Assembly (NCBI GenBank): GCA_026545765.1
Contig: CM048840.1
Location: forward strand, 32,740,765-32,804,764
DNA: 64,000 nucleotides
DNA from: Plantago major
Lineage: Eukaryota; Streptophyta; Magnoliopsida; Lamiales; Plantaginaceae
Direction of reading: 5' to 3'
In this document: positions 1 to 11,854 of the stretch, one piece after another
Position numbering within the stretch: position 1 is the stretch's first letter
Layout of the letters: each line of letters opens with the position of its first letter
Notes under the pieces: generated by a model
What the model saw: only the letters and a program-made list of their open reading frames with translations
The model's database searches: none
What the model was told of the DNA's origin: nothing
Made by a program: the position numbers and the translations under genes

Positions 1-832
1 CCTACTTATTCTTCAGCTTAAAGTTGCGTCTAAGCTCTTGAATTCTAAGTAGCATGAAAGTTCTAAGTGTCCTGATCCTTAACAAGCATTGCTATCTGTG
101 AAGGAGTTGAATCAAAAGATCAAGTATCTGAGATTCATTCTCTAGAACATTTATCATAGACTTGGGTCAGTAAAGAACATATCACCACACATTGTGAAGT
201 GTGTTAAGTGACTCTTGTTCAAGAAGGTAGTATTACATAACTGTAGAAGTTATTAATCTACCAAACCTGACAAACTACCTTAACCAACACCTTAAACGGC
301 GTGGAGTACAGGAAGTACTTAGTTTGGGAAACTAAGGAATAACTCCAAGGTTACTGAGCATAGGAAGTACTTAGTTTGGGAAACTAAGGAATAGCTCAAA
401 GATTTCTGAGTATAGGAAGTACTTGGCTGAGAAAGCAGGGGAATAACTCAGGGGGAACACTTGGTTGGGAACCTAGTGTATTTAGGAATCGAGAGAAGAT
501 ATTTGTAAGGTGAACTCAATTATCTGTCTTAGTGGATTCTAGGTCTGAGAAAGGCCGAAGTGGGTTAGTTGAAGGATTACGCCACCTTCAGATACCACTA
601 TAAAGATCAGTGTTATTTACTTTCTGCAATTTATTACTTGCTTTATTTACCTTGCTGAGTTCTTACACATATCTTGCTGAGCACATGCACTTATCACAGA
701 AAAGTCTTCCGCTCTCTGAAATTAAGTATCAGATATCTTCACAGATATTTGAGAAATTGTGTTTATCGACAAAAGTTGTAAAAGACTATTCACCCCCCTA
801 GTCTTTTCCCTTTGTCGTTATCTGGACCAACA
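1..832 (+). repeat. 5' LTR of copy A (partial; R/U5 part)
   Basis: It matches 37363-38191 nearly base for base and ends in CCAACA followed by the primer binding site. It contains three tandem units of about 52 bp (311-452) with small inverted repeats, and a C6 tract near 793. The U3 promoter part lies left of the window. The open frame at 610-801 begins with GTG and is LTR sequence, not a gene. Confidence 0.9.
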
Positions 833-834
833 AG

Positions 835-846
835 TGGTATTAGAGC
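835..846 (+). other. Primer binding site, copy A
   Basis: TGGTATTAGAGC lies two bases after the LTR end. It is one change from TGGTATCAGAGC, the usual plant copia site complementary to the 3' end of initiator-Met tRNA. Confidence 0.8.
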
Positions 847-950
847 AGGAGGTTCCCAAGCCTTCTGCACTGAACCTAGATCCCAAATAAGTGCCCACTA
901 ACTGCTTTTCACCTACACTTGATTTGTCTGTTTAGTGTGTTTGCTGCAGG

Positions 951-3473
951 ATGTCTTTAAGTGACGCTCCAATTCTCAAGCCAGAGAATTATGAGAAATG
1001 GAAGAACAACATGATACTCCACCTAGAAGCCATCAGTGATGAAATGATCGAAGTAATAAAGAATGGCCCCATAGTCATTCAACAACTCAAGCAGGTCATG
1101 GAGGTTTCTAATGGTAGAGACAGAGTTCCCACTGATGAAGAACCAAGTGGTGGTTCCTCACAAACAGGTGCTTCAACTAGGGGAAGACCTACTGGTCAAG
1201 TTGTTTACGAGCCAAAGCCCAAAGAGCTCTGCACATCGGAAGATGCCAAGAGAAATCGATTGGATGGTCAGGCTCACAATATCATCATACGTTCCACTCC
1301 AGAGCACCTATAGTGTAAACTATGGGGTGAAAAATGGCGAAAGTGGCCTGGCAACTGATTGAGGAAATCTGTGTCGGCACTGAGAAAACAAAGGAAAATA
1401 CGTTCGAAATTTTGAAGCTCAAATTCCAAAACTTTAAACAAGGCCCCACAGAAACTCTTGAAGAACTAGATTTTCGGTTCACAACATTGATGAGTGAAAT
1501 GGCTGCACTTGGTGAAAGTGAGAGATACTCTAACTCTGAAAAGGTTAAGACTATCGTGAGAAGCTTGAATCAAAACTGGGAACACACACAGTATTTTTAT
1601 TTCAACCAAGGAATGCCAAATATCACTCCAGTAGAACTCTTTTCCCACTTAGCTACTGTCAACTATGAAACTACTCAGAGAGAACAAACAATTGATGAGA
1701 AAGTTCACAATGTTGCTTTAGTAACACAAGGTATTTCTAAAAAGAAGGATACCAAGGAAATGACTGAGGAAGATGCTCTTGCTGTAAAGCAAATGAGAAA
1801 ATATGTCAGTCGGGAGATTGAGAGAAGAAAAGCTAAAGAGAAGCTGAAAAAGCATCTAGGATCAAACTATCACCAGTACAAAAATATGCAGATGTCAAGC
1901 TCGCTGAACAAGCCGGCTCAACAAGCATCTAGTACTGAGGAAGCAGAAATCGGAAACGATATCTGTTTCTATTGTCAGAAACCTGATCATTTTAAAAGAG
2001 ATTGCCCTATTTTCAATAAGCTAAAGACAGGTGACAAGAAAGATAGAAGAAACTTCAAGAGAGGTCAGAGAGCTATGCTCACCGAAGAAAGGAAAAAGAT
2101 TCAAATCCAACTGGATGCTCTTGATATTGAGTCAGAATCTGAGGAAGAAAACTCAGATGATACCAAACTACCTTCTCCAGAATTATGTGGCATCACTCAC
2201 GAATTAGTTGACTTTGGTCAAAAGAAAAGGGAAATATGCGGGGTTGCTGAGGAGATCTAATCCAGATTGCTCCAACATTGAGCCTTGCCTAATGGCTGAC
2301 GAGGTAACCAACATTTCTCAATTCATAACTTATGAGAGTGATGAGGAAGAAATCAGAGATTCAGAATATTTCAGAAGAGAACTTGATCTCTACAAAAGAA
2401 AATTTCAAATGATCCGAGCTAGAGCCGACATTCTTGAAGAAGAAAAGAATTCTCTTGAGAAGGAAAATTCACAATTACTCAAGATATCTGAGAAAAAGGA
2501 TGCTGAAAATGCATTTCTCAAAACACAGATATCTGAAACAGAGAAGTTACACAGAAAGCCAATGGATATACTCTAAAAGGAAAATAAAGATCTTCTTTCT
2601 GAAAATGAGGAACTCAAGAAGAAAGAACTATCTTTTTTATCCTATGCCAAAGCTTGTGACACTCTTACTGAAGTACACTCTTATTTAAGAGATCCTTTAG
2701 AAAAGGGAGGACAAAAATAAATAGTTCTACCACTCTGAATAAGAGTGACGAAAGAATAACATTTATTAGTGCTCAACAAGATGGTTCCCAAATAACATAT
2801 AGCATTGGTCAGAAAGCTAAGGTTGTTGACAAAGGAAAGGCAGTTGCGACCAAACCTTTGTGGGAAAAACAAATCCAAAAGAAAACTGTTGGGGACGTTT
2901 CTGTAAAGAAACATAACACTGAAAAGTGTAATCACCCATAGTGCTATGTTTTTCAGAAAGGAAAAATTGCAGGCAAATTTTCCAATATCACGTTTTCTGG
3001 AAAGAAAGACGTTCCAGAGACTAGCAAAGCGGCTGAGAAAAGAACTCAGACAGCGCCAGGTGCTCGAAATGGCATTGGCTATAAAGTCATCGGGAAACAA
3101 CTCGCTCATGAGTACAAACAAGAGCAAGAACGATGGATGAAAAGCCAGGATTGCTCATATCAATCATCAGAAGTGGAAGAAAGAACATGTTACGACCACT
3201 CTGAATGCCAGGGCTAGAAGGAGTCTGGCAAGGAAAGCTAAGTTTGCTGAAAAGCAGACTCAGCTACTTGACAGGTATCTGAAAGCATCACGAGGAGGAC
3301 CAAGGAACACACCAAGAAGTAAAATAGCTTTAAATGATAATGACACTAATCATTTAATTCCTCCTTATGTTCCAACAAGACAAAAGAATATCACAAGGAA
3401 ATTCATTCAGAAATGGATTCCTACAGGGAGATTCTTTAGTCCAGAAGGTTCCATTATTGGAATGAGAGCCTAA
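951..3473 (+). pseudogene. gag: Copy A gag (nucleocapsid polyprotein), disrupted
   Basis: Gag forms the virus-like particle in the cytoplasm and binds the genomic RNA. The ATG at 951 is shared with copy B (11855). The N-terminal capsid region is followed by a CCHC zinc knuckle (CFYCQKPDHFKRDCP, about 1969-2013), an acidic stretch, and a long charged coiled-coil-like tail. The tail ends at a TAA (3471-3473) kept in copy B at the same place. Breaks: a TAG at 1311-1313 where B has CAG, a frameshift near 1330 in an A-run, another near 2255, and a stop at 2574-2576. The reading frame therefore moves between 951-1313, 1334-2260 and 2208-2576. The tail beyond the knuckle is long, as in large SIRE-type elements. 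Confidence 0.82.
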
Positions 3474-6400
3474 CTCCATGTTTCCTGTCTTGTGCAGAAC
3501 ACTCTGAGGAAGAACCCGAAGTTGCATTTTGATAGTGGATGTGGGAAGCACATGACAGGAGACAAAGCAAATCTGATTAACTACAGAAAATGCGATAAAG
3601 GACCAATTATTAGGTTTGCTGGAGGAGATGAAAATCCAACCATAGGATTTGGCAATCTGAAGTTTGGAGCTCTTACAATCTCTGAAGTACTACATGTAAA
3701 GGGATTGAAATATAATCTCCTAAGCATGAGTCAATTGGTAGACAAAGGGTACACTGTCAAACTCAAGTCAAAACTATGCAAATTGACAATGAGTCAAAGC
3801 AGACAGTCTTGGTTACTAGGCGAAAAGGAAATCTTTATGTTGCTGACTGGGCATCTGCCACAAGTGAAGAATGTCTCATGGTGAGTCAATCTGGCCACAC
3901 TGAAGAAAACAGGCTATGGCATAAAAGAATGAGTCACTTGAACTTCAAAACTCTGAACAAGCTAGCCAAGAAAGAATTGGTGGTTGGTTTACCCAAAATG
4001 GTATATAGAAAAGATGGTATATGCTCAGCTTGCTAAATGGAAAAACAATCCAAAACATCTTTCAAGTCTAAAACTAGACACTCCAGTGAAAGTCCACTGC
4101 AAATGTTACATATGGATCTTTTTGAATCCTCTGTAACTAGCTATGCAGGAAAGAAGTATGGTCTGGTTGCTGTTGATGACTACTCAAGATTCACTTGGGA
4201 TGTATTTCTCAAACAAAAAATTTGATGCAAGGGTTGAGATACCCAACTTGCTGAATAAGCTTGAAGTCATGAAAAATGACAAGGTATCTGTAATCAGAAC
4301 AAACCATGATACTGAGTTTGTGAATCAATACACAAAAGAGTTTTGTACCTGCAAAGGTATACAACATCAACTATTTTCAGTAAGGACACCACTACAAAAT
4401 GGTGTTGCTGAAAGAAAGAATTGGACCCTAAAAGCAGCAGCAAGAACAATGCTTGCTGACACTGAAATAAGTGAAATCTATTGGGTTGAAGCTGTTAACA
4501 CAGCCTGCTACACTCAAAATAGATGTTTCATTAAGAAACACCATGACAAAACTCCTTATGAACTTTTGATTGGTAGACCCCCTAGTATCAAACATCTAAG
4601 GGTGTTTGGTTGCAGATGTTTTGTTCTTAACAATGGAAAAGAATACTTGAGAACATTTCAACCAAAAGCATATGAAGGAGTATTTCTTGGTTATTCTCTG
4701 AATAGCAAAGCCTACAGAATCTACAACAAAAGAATGCAAAAGATTCAAGAATCTGTTCATGTAGTCTTCTACGAAGGAAACAAGAAAGTACCCTTGAATG
4801 AAGAACTCTCAGATAGGTTCAAAGAACTAATGATTAAAGATTCTGAAGAAGAATCCTCAAAAGAAAACTCTATCATTCACTTAGAGGATGAATCTGACGA
4901 TGAAAAGCAACCATTGCTTAGTAACAATCAGATGACTCTAAGACATGATGAAGAATTTCCTATGAGAATTTCAAAAATGGAACAGGTTACTGAGAACCTT
5001 CATCATGAAGAGGTTTCTGAGAATAAGATTGCTGAAAATTAAATTCCAGATATCTCCAACACTGAAAAAGTGTCAGATATCCATGGAATTTCCCATGTGT
5101 CAGATATCTCAGATACTCCACAAGTATCCTATCAAGATCATATTGATTCACATTCAGATCAAAATGATATTGATCCTACTAGTTCAAAACCCATTATGAA
5201 ATGGATAAGAAATCATCCTGCCAAGGATGTGATCGGTCCTTTAGACCAAGGAGAGCAATTGCTGACTCTCTTTATGGATGTTTCATCTCAAATATTGAAC
5301 CTAAAACTATAGAAGAAGCATTGAAGGATCAAGATTGGATCTCTGCAATGCAAGAAGAGTTGGATCAATTTGAGAGTAACAAAGTCTGGAAACTGGTTCC
5401 ATTTGTTGACGGAATATCTGTAATTGGAACCAAGTGGGTTTTCAGAAATAAAATGAATTAGTCTGGTGAAATAACCAGAAACAAAGCAAGGTTGGTTACC
5501 AAGGGATTTACCCAGACAGAAGGACTAGATTTTGACGAGTCATATGCTCCAGTTGCAAGATTGGACGCAATTAGACTATTTCTAGCCTTTGCAGCTCATA
5601 ATTACTTTAAAGTTTGTCAGATGGATGTTAAAAGTGCATTCCTAAACGGTGAACTTGCTAAAGAAGTCTATGTTGAACAACCACCAGGCTTTGAGGTTTC
5701 TACAGAAAGTAGAATGGTTTATTAGCTTCAGAAAGCTCTGTATGGACTGAAACTGGCTCCGAGAGCATGGTATGATACTTTAGCCAAATACTTGCTGGAA
5801 AGTGGCTTCAAGAAAGGAGATGTTGATAAAACACTCTTTACTTTGAACCATAAAGGGAAACTACTTCTAGTCCAAGTATATGTTGATGACATTATATTTG
5901 GATCTAAAGACAAGCAACTTTGTGAAGAGTTTGTTGAGCTCATGAAAAGTAAATTTGAGATGAGCATGATGGGAGAATTAAACTACTTCCTAGGATTGCA
6001 AGTCAACCAACTTAATGATGGAATATTCATTAGTCAAACAAAGTATGCAAAGGATATGCTCAATAAGTTTAATCTAAAGCCTTCTGAAAAGAATGCTAAG
6101 ATACCTATGACCATTGAAACCAAAATGACCTATACTGAAACTGACAAGAGTGTTGAAGAACACAAGTATAGGAAATTGATTGGGTCTCTACTGTACCTCA
6201 CTGCAAGTAGACCTGATATTCAATATGCAGTTGGAGTGTGTGCTAGAGTACAAACAAATCCAATGCAATCACACTACAACATTGCTATGAAAATATTAAG
6301 GTATGTAAAGGGTACTGTAGAAGTTGGTTGTGGTATCCAAAAGACAGTGGATTGAGTTTAGTTGGCTATTCTGATGCTGACTATGCTGGATCATTGCTTG

Positions 6401-6855
6401 ATAGAAAAAGCACCTCAGGAACTTGTCAATTTCTTGGTGCCAGATTAATATCATAGTTCAGCAAGAAACAAAACTCAATTGCCACATCTACCACAGAGGC
6501 TGAATATATTGCTGCTGAGTGTTGTGCTTCACAGATATTGTGGATACAACAACAACTCAGAGACTATGAGGTGAATGAAGAGAAAACTCTGATTTTCTAT
6601 GACAACACAAGTGCTATTGCCATTGCCATAAATCAGAATCCTAAGTTTCATGCAAGAACAAAGCACATTGATGTTAGACACCACTTCATTAGAGACCATG
6701 TTGAAAAAGGCAATATAGAGATACTCAAGATTGGTACTAAAGACCAACTTGCAGATATCTTTACAAAGCCTTTGCAAGGAAGCAGGTTCTTAACCTTGAG
6801 ACATAGTCTTGGGTTAATGGAGCTACCAAAGGAACTGAAAAGTTCTAATCTCTGA
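3474..6855 (+). pseudogene. pol: Copy A pol (protease, integrase, reverse transcriptase, RNase H), disrupted
   Basis: Pol cleaves Gag-Pol, copies RNA to cDNA and integrates it. Protease: FDSGCGKHMTGD near 3530, with the catalytic DSG. Pre-integrase zinc region: LWHKRMSH ... CSAC (about 3915-4036). Integrase core: MDLFES, then the NHDTEF region and the glutamate in GVAERKN (4100-4430). [25 protein letters not shown] and YVDDIIFGS (about 5880). RNase H: SDADYAG (about 6370) through ADIFTKPLQ. Breaks: stops at 4034-4036 (Q in B), 5040-5042, 5459-5461, 5723-5725 and near 6454 (W to stop), with frameshifts near 3775, 4220 and 6330. The frame opens right after the TAA that ends gag. Not functional. 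Confidence 0.87.
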
Positions 6856-7794
6856 GACAGAAATTCAGAAAGGAGAAAGATATCTGGAACGAGCATCTAG
6901 ATATTCAAGGCAAAAAGGTATCTGAGACGGGAACTCATATACTAAAAGAAGCTAAAAAATGTGAAGTGAGACAGGAACTCAGTATGATTGAGAAAGGAAA
7001 AAGGAGAGATAAGATATCTGGAACAGGAATCCAGAATATCAAAGGCAAAAGATGAAACACTTAGCAAACAAGTATCTGAGATGGGTACTCAGATATCAAA
7101 GGTTAAAGGGTAAAATGGCTATTTGAAGATTTCTGGACAGGTACTCAGATATCTAGATCACTCAGTGAGGGGGAACACAAAAGAGAATAGTACAACTGTC
7201 TGCAGTCAACTACTCTCTTGAAATTTGTATTATTTCTATCTTTGTGTAAAACATGAACAGATACTGAGTGTGAGATAGACTCAGATACAAAAATGTCCCT
7301 TAGTCACACAGAAGAGATGTGATTCAGATAGCTAATCGCCAAAATTCATTAATTGGGCACAATCACATGGGTTGATTGTGATCATTTCTGGAAAGCAATC
7401 CCAACCATTGATGAAATGGGCGTTCCATTTTAAAGGCCGAGATTAATTATCTGTAAAATAGTGGACTGTTAAAACTCAGACGTGGCCCACTAAGCGTTTA
7501 ATGCAAATCGAATTTTACCCACGCCATCTTGACGCATTACAGATACAAATGCACAAAATTAATTTGTGTATTTTTGCCTGTTGGAATTACACTACTATAT
7601 ATATAGGATTTTGGCAAAAGAAATCACTTTTGCCTAATCCTACATTTGCTCTTGCACAAAAACTGCAAAATACTCTCAAATCTCCCTGCAATTTTCTCTG
7701 CAACTACTGATTCCCTCTTAGTTTTTCTGCAAAGAATCACTAATTTCCTACCTTAATCTCTTCTCGTTTTTCAAAAACTTCACTATTTAAAGAG
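6856..7794 (+). other. Copy A spacer between pol and ORF3, with ORF3 leader
   Basis: Noncoding. 6880-7160 is full of degenerate units related to GATATCTGAGACGGGTACTC, the decayed form of the short tandem repeats seen in copies B and D. The second half (7320-7794) is conserved with B and D and carries a TATA-like stretch and a leader before the ORF3 ATG. The open frame at 7501-7710 is not conserved and was not called. Confidence 0.65.
7596..7605 (+). promoter_or_regulatory. Putative ORF3 promoter TATA box, copy A
   Basis: TATATATATA, followed by GGATTTTGGCAAAAG, lies 199 bp upstream of the ORF3 ATG. The same block stands at the same place in copies B (18729) and D (62839). An internal promoter is inferred from position and conservation only. 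Confidence 0.5.
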
Positions 7795-10038
7795 ATGGCT
7801 CACAAACGTGCTTCTACTCAGAAATCCTGTTACTACATCCGTATCTGGCAAAAGCAAGCACCAGTGCTGGTTATAACAAACAATCGATTGATTGGAGAGT
7901 TCAATCCTGATCATTGGACTTCAAATCACAGGATGATTTGGGATGGTGCCATGATTGAGGAATACCTGGTAGCTGCAATAGAAAACCAGACTGACAGAAA
8001 GTTGGTACTTGATATGCTTGAAAAGGCACAAATCAAGGGCTTTCTATCTGCTCTTCCCATTGGAGTTTCTTCACTGGATGTCCTGGAGTTTTACAACAAC
8101 TCCACAAATTATTTCCAAAGTCTCTGAAGGCACTGAGACAGTGTATTATGTTGGACGAAACAGCTTTCTGTGAGCTGTTTGAACTTCAAAATCTTGGAAA
8201 GGATTTTGAAATTGACACCAAGGATGAAGATCTCCTTGAAGGTTTGAAGCAACTATACAGTGATGTGTGTGATCTTGATAAGACAGACACACCCATCGAC
8301 TTTAAGCTTGCTGACATAAGGACCAGACATCTGTTGGTCCACTGGGATGTGTTGGCATGTATCCTTCACAGATGCTTTGATGGTCTACAAGGAGGTGCTG
8401 ACCAGATAAGTCAAGAACGCTGGATGATGATGTTCTTGTTGAATCAACAAGACAAAAGGCTGGAAAAACCCTTTTAATTGGGGGAAGTACGCCTTCATGA
8501 AATTTTTGAAGAAGATACAAGGCTTTGAGCCTAAAATCGTTAAGGGCCTTGCTGAGCTAAAAGCCACAGTAAGCTATGGACTGAAGATTTGCTACTTACT
8601 AGTGTGCCTTGGCATTGAGCTCAGAGAGACGACAGACATTGCCAATAGTAACCTACTCTACAAATATGAGTATACAAACATGATGAAAAAGGTTACTGCA
8701 TCTCAGAAAGGTTCCAAGAAACGAAAGACTGATGAGGTATCTGAAGGTTCCATTGCGACCGAAAGGCCCAGAACTTCACAAAAGAAGTCTGCTGGAAAAT
8801 CAGAAGGCATACCCATTATGGATGTCGACTCTTAGATACCTGCCACCACTGCTGATGAACTCATCAATGCAGATGAACTCATCAATGCTGCTAAGACCAC
8901 TGCTGATGAACTCATCAATGCTGCTAAGACCACTGCTGATGAACTCATCAATGCAGATGAACTTATCAATGCTGATAAAAGCAGTGAGAAACTTCAAACT
9001 CTCTCTGCAGAAGCAGCAGGGATTGTTGATAAATCCGTTCCAGATTTCGATGACGAATCGGACAAAGAGGAGAAGATCCCAGCCCCCAAGGTTACTGAAA
9101 AAGTAACCAAGGCCAAGGGGAAGAGGAACAAAAGGTCCAAGGTTGCTGAGAAAGCAACTAGCTCAAAGGTTGCTGAGCAAGCACCTATAGAAAGGTTGTT
9201 GGTGCCAACACACCATCAGGGAAAGTCATGTATAAACAACTTCAAGAAGCCCTGATGAGTGGTGACCTAGTGTTGGTAGACGCTGATGTCATCACCACAC
9301 TTAAAAATCTGGAAGAGCTATCAAATTCTCAAACTTCTACTTCTAGACAACCACAACAACCACAATCAAAACAGCCACAAGTGGTTGATGAAATGGTCAA
9401 TAAACTCCATTTCGACATGCCAGCAATGCAATATGTTAAAGAAAATCCTGCAAATGAGCAGGTTCCCCAACTCCTAGAGAGGGATCAAACTGAGACACCT
9501 GCTCAGAATGATCAAACAGGGGAGGCAACTGAGTTAGTCACTCAGGAAAGGTCTGAAGTACCTGAAACTTCAAACAAAGAAGCTGAAATGGAACAACAAG
9601 ACTAAAGCATAGAAGGGTCACAAGTTCCAGAGACCAATCAGCCTGACACTGCTCAGGTAGTTGAATGGTTTAACTCTCTACTTGTGAAATTTTATGTTTA
9701 TAAATCTTGTTACTTATAAAGATTTCTTTGTTACAGGCTGAACTAGAAACACAACATCAAGAGGAAGCTGCAAAGTTTGCCTCAGAATCTGAGAAGGAGG
9801 CTTCCATAGCCTCACCACTTAAGGAACAGGAGCCTGTCTCATAGGTAGAAGAAAGTTCCTTAAGATATAACATCTCAGATATATGCTTTATACACATGAA
9901 TAATACTAAAGTGTTTGTTTCTAATAGGCTCCAACTGAGAAGAAAAATGGAGAGACTGAAAAGTCTATCTCTTCAGAGAGGAATCCAGAGACTTTCAAGG
10001 TATCTGAGAAACAAGTATCTGAACCTTCTATTGAGAAG
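7795..10038 (+). pseudogene. Copy A ORF3, exons 1-3 (5' half of the intron-bearing downstream gene)
   Basis: Exon 1 is 7795-9656, intron 1 9657-9736, exon 2 9737-9844, intron 2 9845-9927 and exon 3 9928-10038 (37 codons). Each intron begins GT and ends AG, and the intact joins fall between codons. Exon 1 encodes a roughly 300-residue N-terminal domain (VNNRLIGEFNPDHW-like start, then GFLSALP, EFYNNS, HWDVLACILHRCFDGLQ). Then comes an acidic linker with ADELIN repeats. The domain resembles the 'putative plant transposon protein' type in layout, but that is a resemblance, not a database hit. Breaks: frameshifts near 8100 and 8475, TAG at 8833-8835 where B has CAG, TAA at 9603-9605, and TAG as the last codon of exon 2. 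The gene continues at 26504 beyond inserted copy B. Confidence 0.72.
8850..8985 (+). repeat. Coding minisatellite, ADELIN(A) repeat
   Basis: Six near-identical units of 15-30 bp read A-D-E-L-I-N, some followed by A-A-K-T-T, in the ORF3 linker of copy A. Copy B has two adjacent units and one distant unit at the same place. Replication slippage within a coding exon is the likely cause. Confidence 0.75.
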
Positions 10039-10080
10039 GTATATAATTCAGATACCTATAATCTTCAAAGACAAATCTCA

Positions 10081-10085
10081 GATCA
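10081..10085 (+). repeat. Left target site duplication of copy B (GATCA)
   Basis: GATCA immediately precedes the B 5' LTR (TGTTAGG...) and recurs at 26468-26472 after the B 3' LTR. The target lies in intron 3 of copy A's ORF3. Confidence 0.9.
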
Positions 10086-10806
10086 TGTTAGGAATATCTG
10101 TTTAGATTTTGATCAGCAACCTAATGACTTATCTTAGCTCAGAAAGGTGATTAGTACTCTTGGTTCACTTGAACACTGTAAAAGAGGAAACTCACAAAGC
10201 ATGATAGTCTAGCAAATCTTGTATAGGATGTTAGGTCTCGAAATGTAATTTTTATTTTCTGAAGAAGACCAAGAAGAAGACATCCAGCAGGAAAAGTTCA
10301 ACGGATTTGAAGATTTGAAGACTGCACAAGATTGCTGAAGACAAAGGTTTTTCAGATACCTATGTCCAGATATCTTAAAGAAACAAGTGTTTCGAAACAC
10401 AAGTGTTGCAAAAGATATCTTAGAATAAAAGGTTTCTGAGACGAGGAAAGTGCCCACAGATATCTACACTCAGATACCTTGGACATAAAATATGTTTCTC
10501 AAAAGAAATATATTATAACAAGTTGTTTCAACAAGTGGTATCTGAAGTTGTGATAATTTCTGAAAAGAACGTGCAAAGCTTCAGAGAACTCTGATAATAA
10601 AAGATCTCTGATACAATGCATAGTTCCGTTGGCACTACAGGACAAAATATAGTACAGTGCATTAAATGCACGGACAGAAATGTCTGAACAAAAACGGTAG
10701 CTTCTGAAAAAGAAGACAAACCTGGTACAGTACTATACTCAGATATCAATAGTTTGAATTTGATTTAAGCCTAACGGATACTATTCAAACGGCACTCGAA
10801 TTCATC

Positions 10807-10814
10807 TATAAATA
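10807..10814 (+). promoter_or_regulatory. LTR TATA box, copy B 5' LTR
   Basis: TATAAATA lies about 720 bp into the LTR. The same site is at 25535 (B 3' LTR), 37247 (A 3' LTR) and 55948-55955 on the minus strand (D). In copy C it is changed to AATAAATA. It would place the RNA start near 10840 and give about 900 nt of R plus U5. Confidence 0.65.
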
Positions 10815-11205
10815 TCAACACTTAGACTGCTTGAGAACACACACACTGAACACCTTAGATCACTGAACTTATATTGAATACTCACACAAGTTCTCTCAAG
10901 CTTACTACTTACCTTCAAGCTTTCTTTTGCGACCAAAGCTCTTGATTCTAAGCAGCACAAAAGTTCTAAGTGTCCTGATCCTTAACAAGCATTGTTATTT
11001 GTGAAAGAGTTGAACTAAGATTTCATATCTGAGTTTCATTCTCTTGAACACTTATCATATACTTGGGTCAGTAAAGAACAAGATACCATACATTGCAAAG
11101 TGTATTAAGTATGCTTGATTCATAGAGCTATCTGAATAACTGAACAAGTTATTAAAGAAGCTCACCTGACAATTTACCTTAACCAACACCTTAATCGGCG
11201 TGGAG

Positions 11206-11376
11206 TAGGAAGTACTTAGTTTGGGAAACTAAGGAATAACTCCAAGGTTATTCATCACAGGAAGTACTTAGTTTGGGAAACTGAGGAATAGCTCAAAAGG
11301 TTTCTGAGTACATGAAGTACTTGGCTGTGAAAGTCAGGGAATAACTCAGGGGGGACACTTGGTTGGGAACCTAGTG
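11206..11376 (+). repeat. LTR tandem repeat of hairpin units, copy B
   Basis: Three units of about 52 bp around AAGTACTTAGTTTGGGAAAC, the first with a 7-bp perfect dyad TTAGTTT-GGG-AAACTAA. They are followed by a longer hairpin CACTTGGTTGGGAACCTAGTG. Present in all LTRs here; copy D has an extra unit. It lies in the transcribed leader, so it could form serial RNA hairpins. Confidence 0.75.
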
Positions 11377-11738
11377 TATTTAGGAATCAAGAGAAGATAT
11401 TTGTAAGGTTACATCATTTATCTGTCTTAGTGAATTCTAGGTTTGAGAAAGGCCGAAGTGGATTAGTTGAAGGATTACGCCACCTTCAGATACCACTATA
11501 AAAAAACTTGTGTTATTTACTTTCTGCAGTTTATTACTTGCTTTACTTATCTTGCAAAGTACTTACACTTATCTTGCTGAGCACGTGCACTTATCACAGA
11601 AAAGTCTTCCGCTCTCTGAAATTAAGTATCAGATATCTTCACAGATATCTGAGAAACTGTGTTTATCGACAAATGTTTTAAAGGACTATTCACCCCCTCC
11701 CTCTAGTATTTTACTTTGCCGTTATCTGGACCAACAAG

Positions 11739-11750
11739 TGGTATCAGAGC
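11739..11750 (+). other. Primer binding site, copy B
   Basis: TGGTATCAGAGC lies two bases after the LTR end and matches the canonical plant copia initiator-Met tRNA site. Confidence 0.88.
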
Positions 11751-11854
11751 AGGAGGTTCCCAAGCCTTCTACACTGAACCTAGATCCCAGATAAGTGCCC
11801 ACTAACTGCTTTTTACCTACACTTGATTTGTTTGTTTAGTGTGATTGCTGCAGG

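Larger units (their letters stand above)
10086..11736 (+). repeat. 5' LTR of copy B
   Basis: Starts TGTTAGGAATATC and ends CTGGACCAACA, with TG..CA termini. It is 1651 bp, long for copia. U3 holds many AGATATCT/GGTATCTGAG motifs. A TATA box is at 10807, and a hairpin-rich tandem repeat is at 11206-11376. Confidence 0.93.

Noticed and set aside
610..801. 63-codon frame repeated in every plus-strand LTR (also 11510, 26240, 37969)
   Set aside because: Starts with GTG rather than ATG, lies in the LTR U5, and its extent differs between copies; explained as shared LTR sequence.
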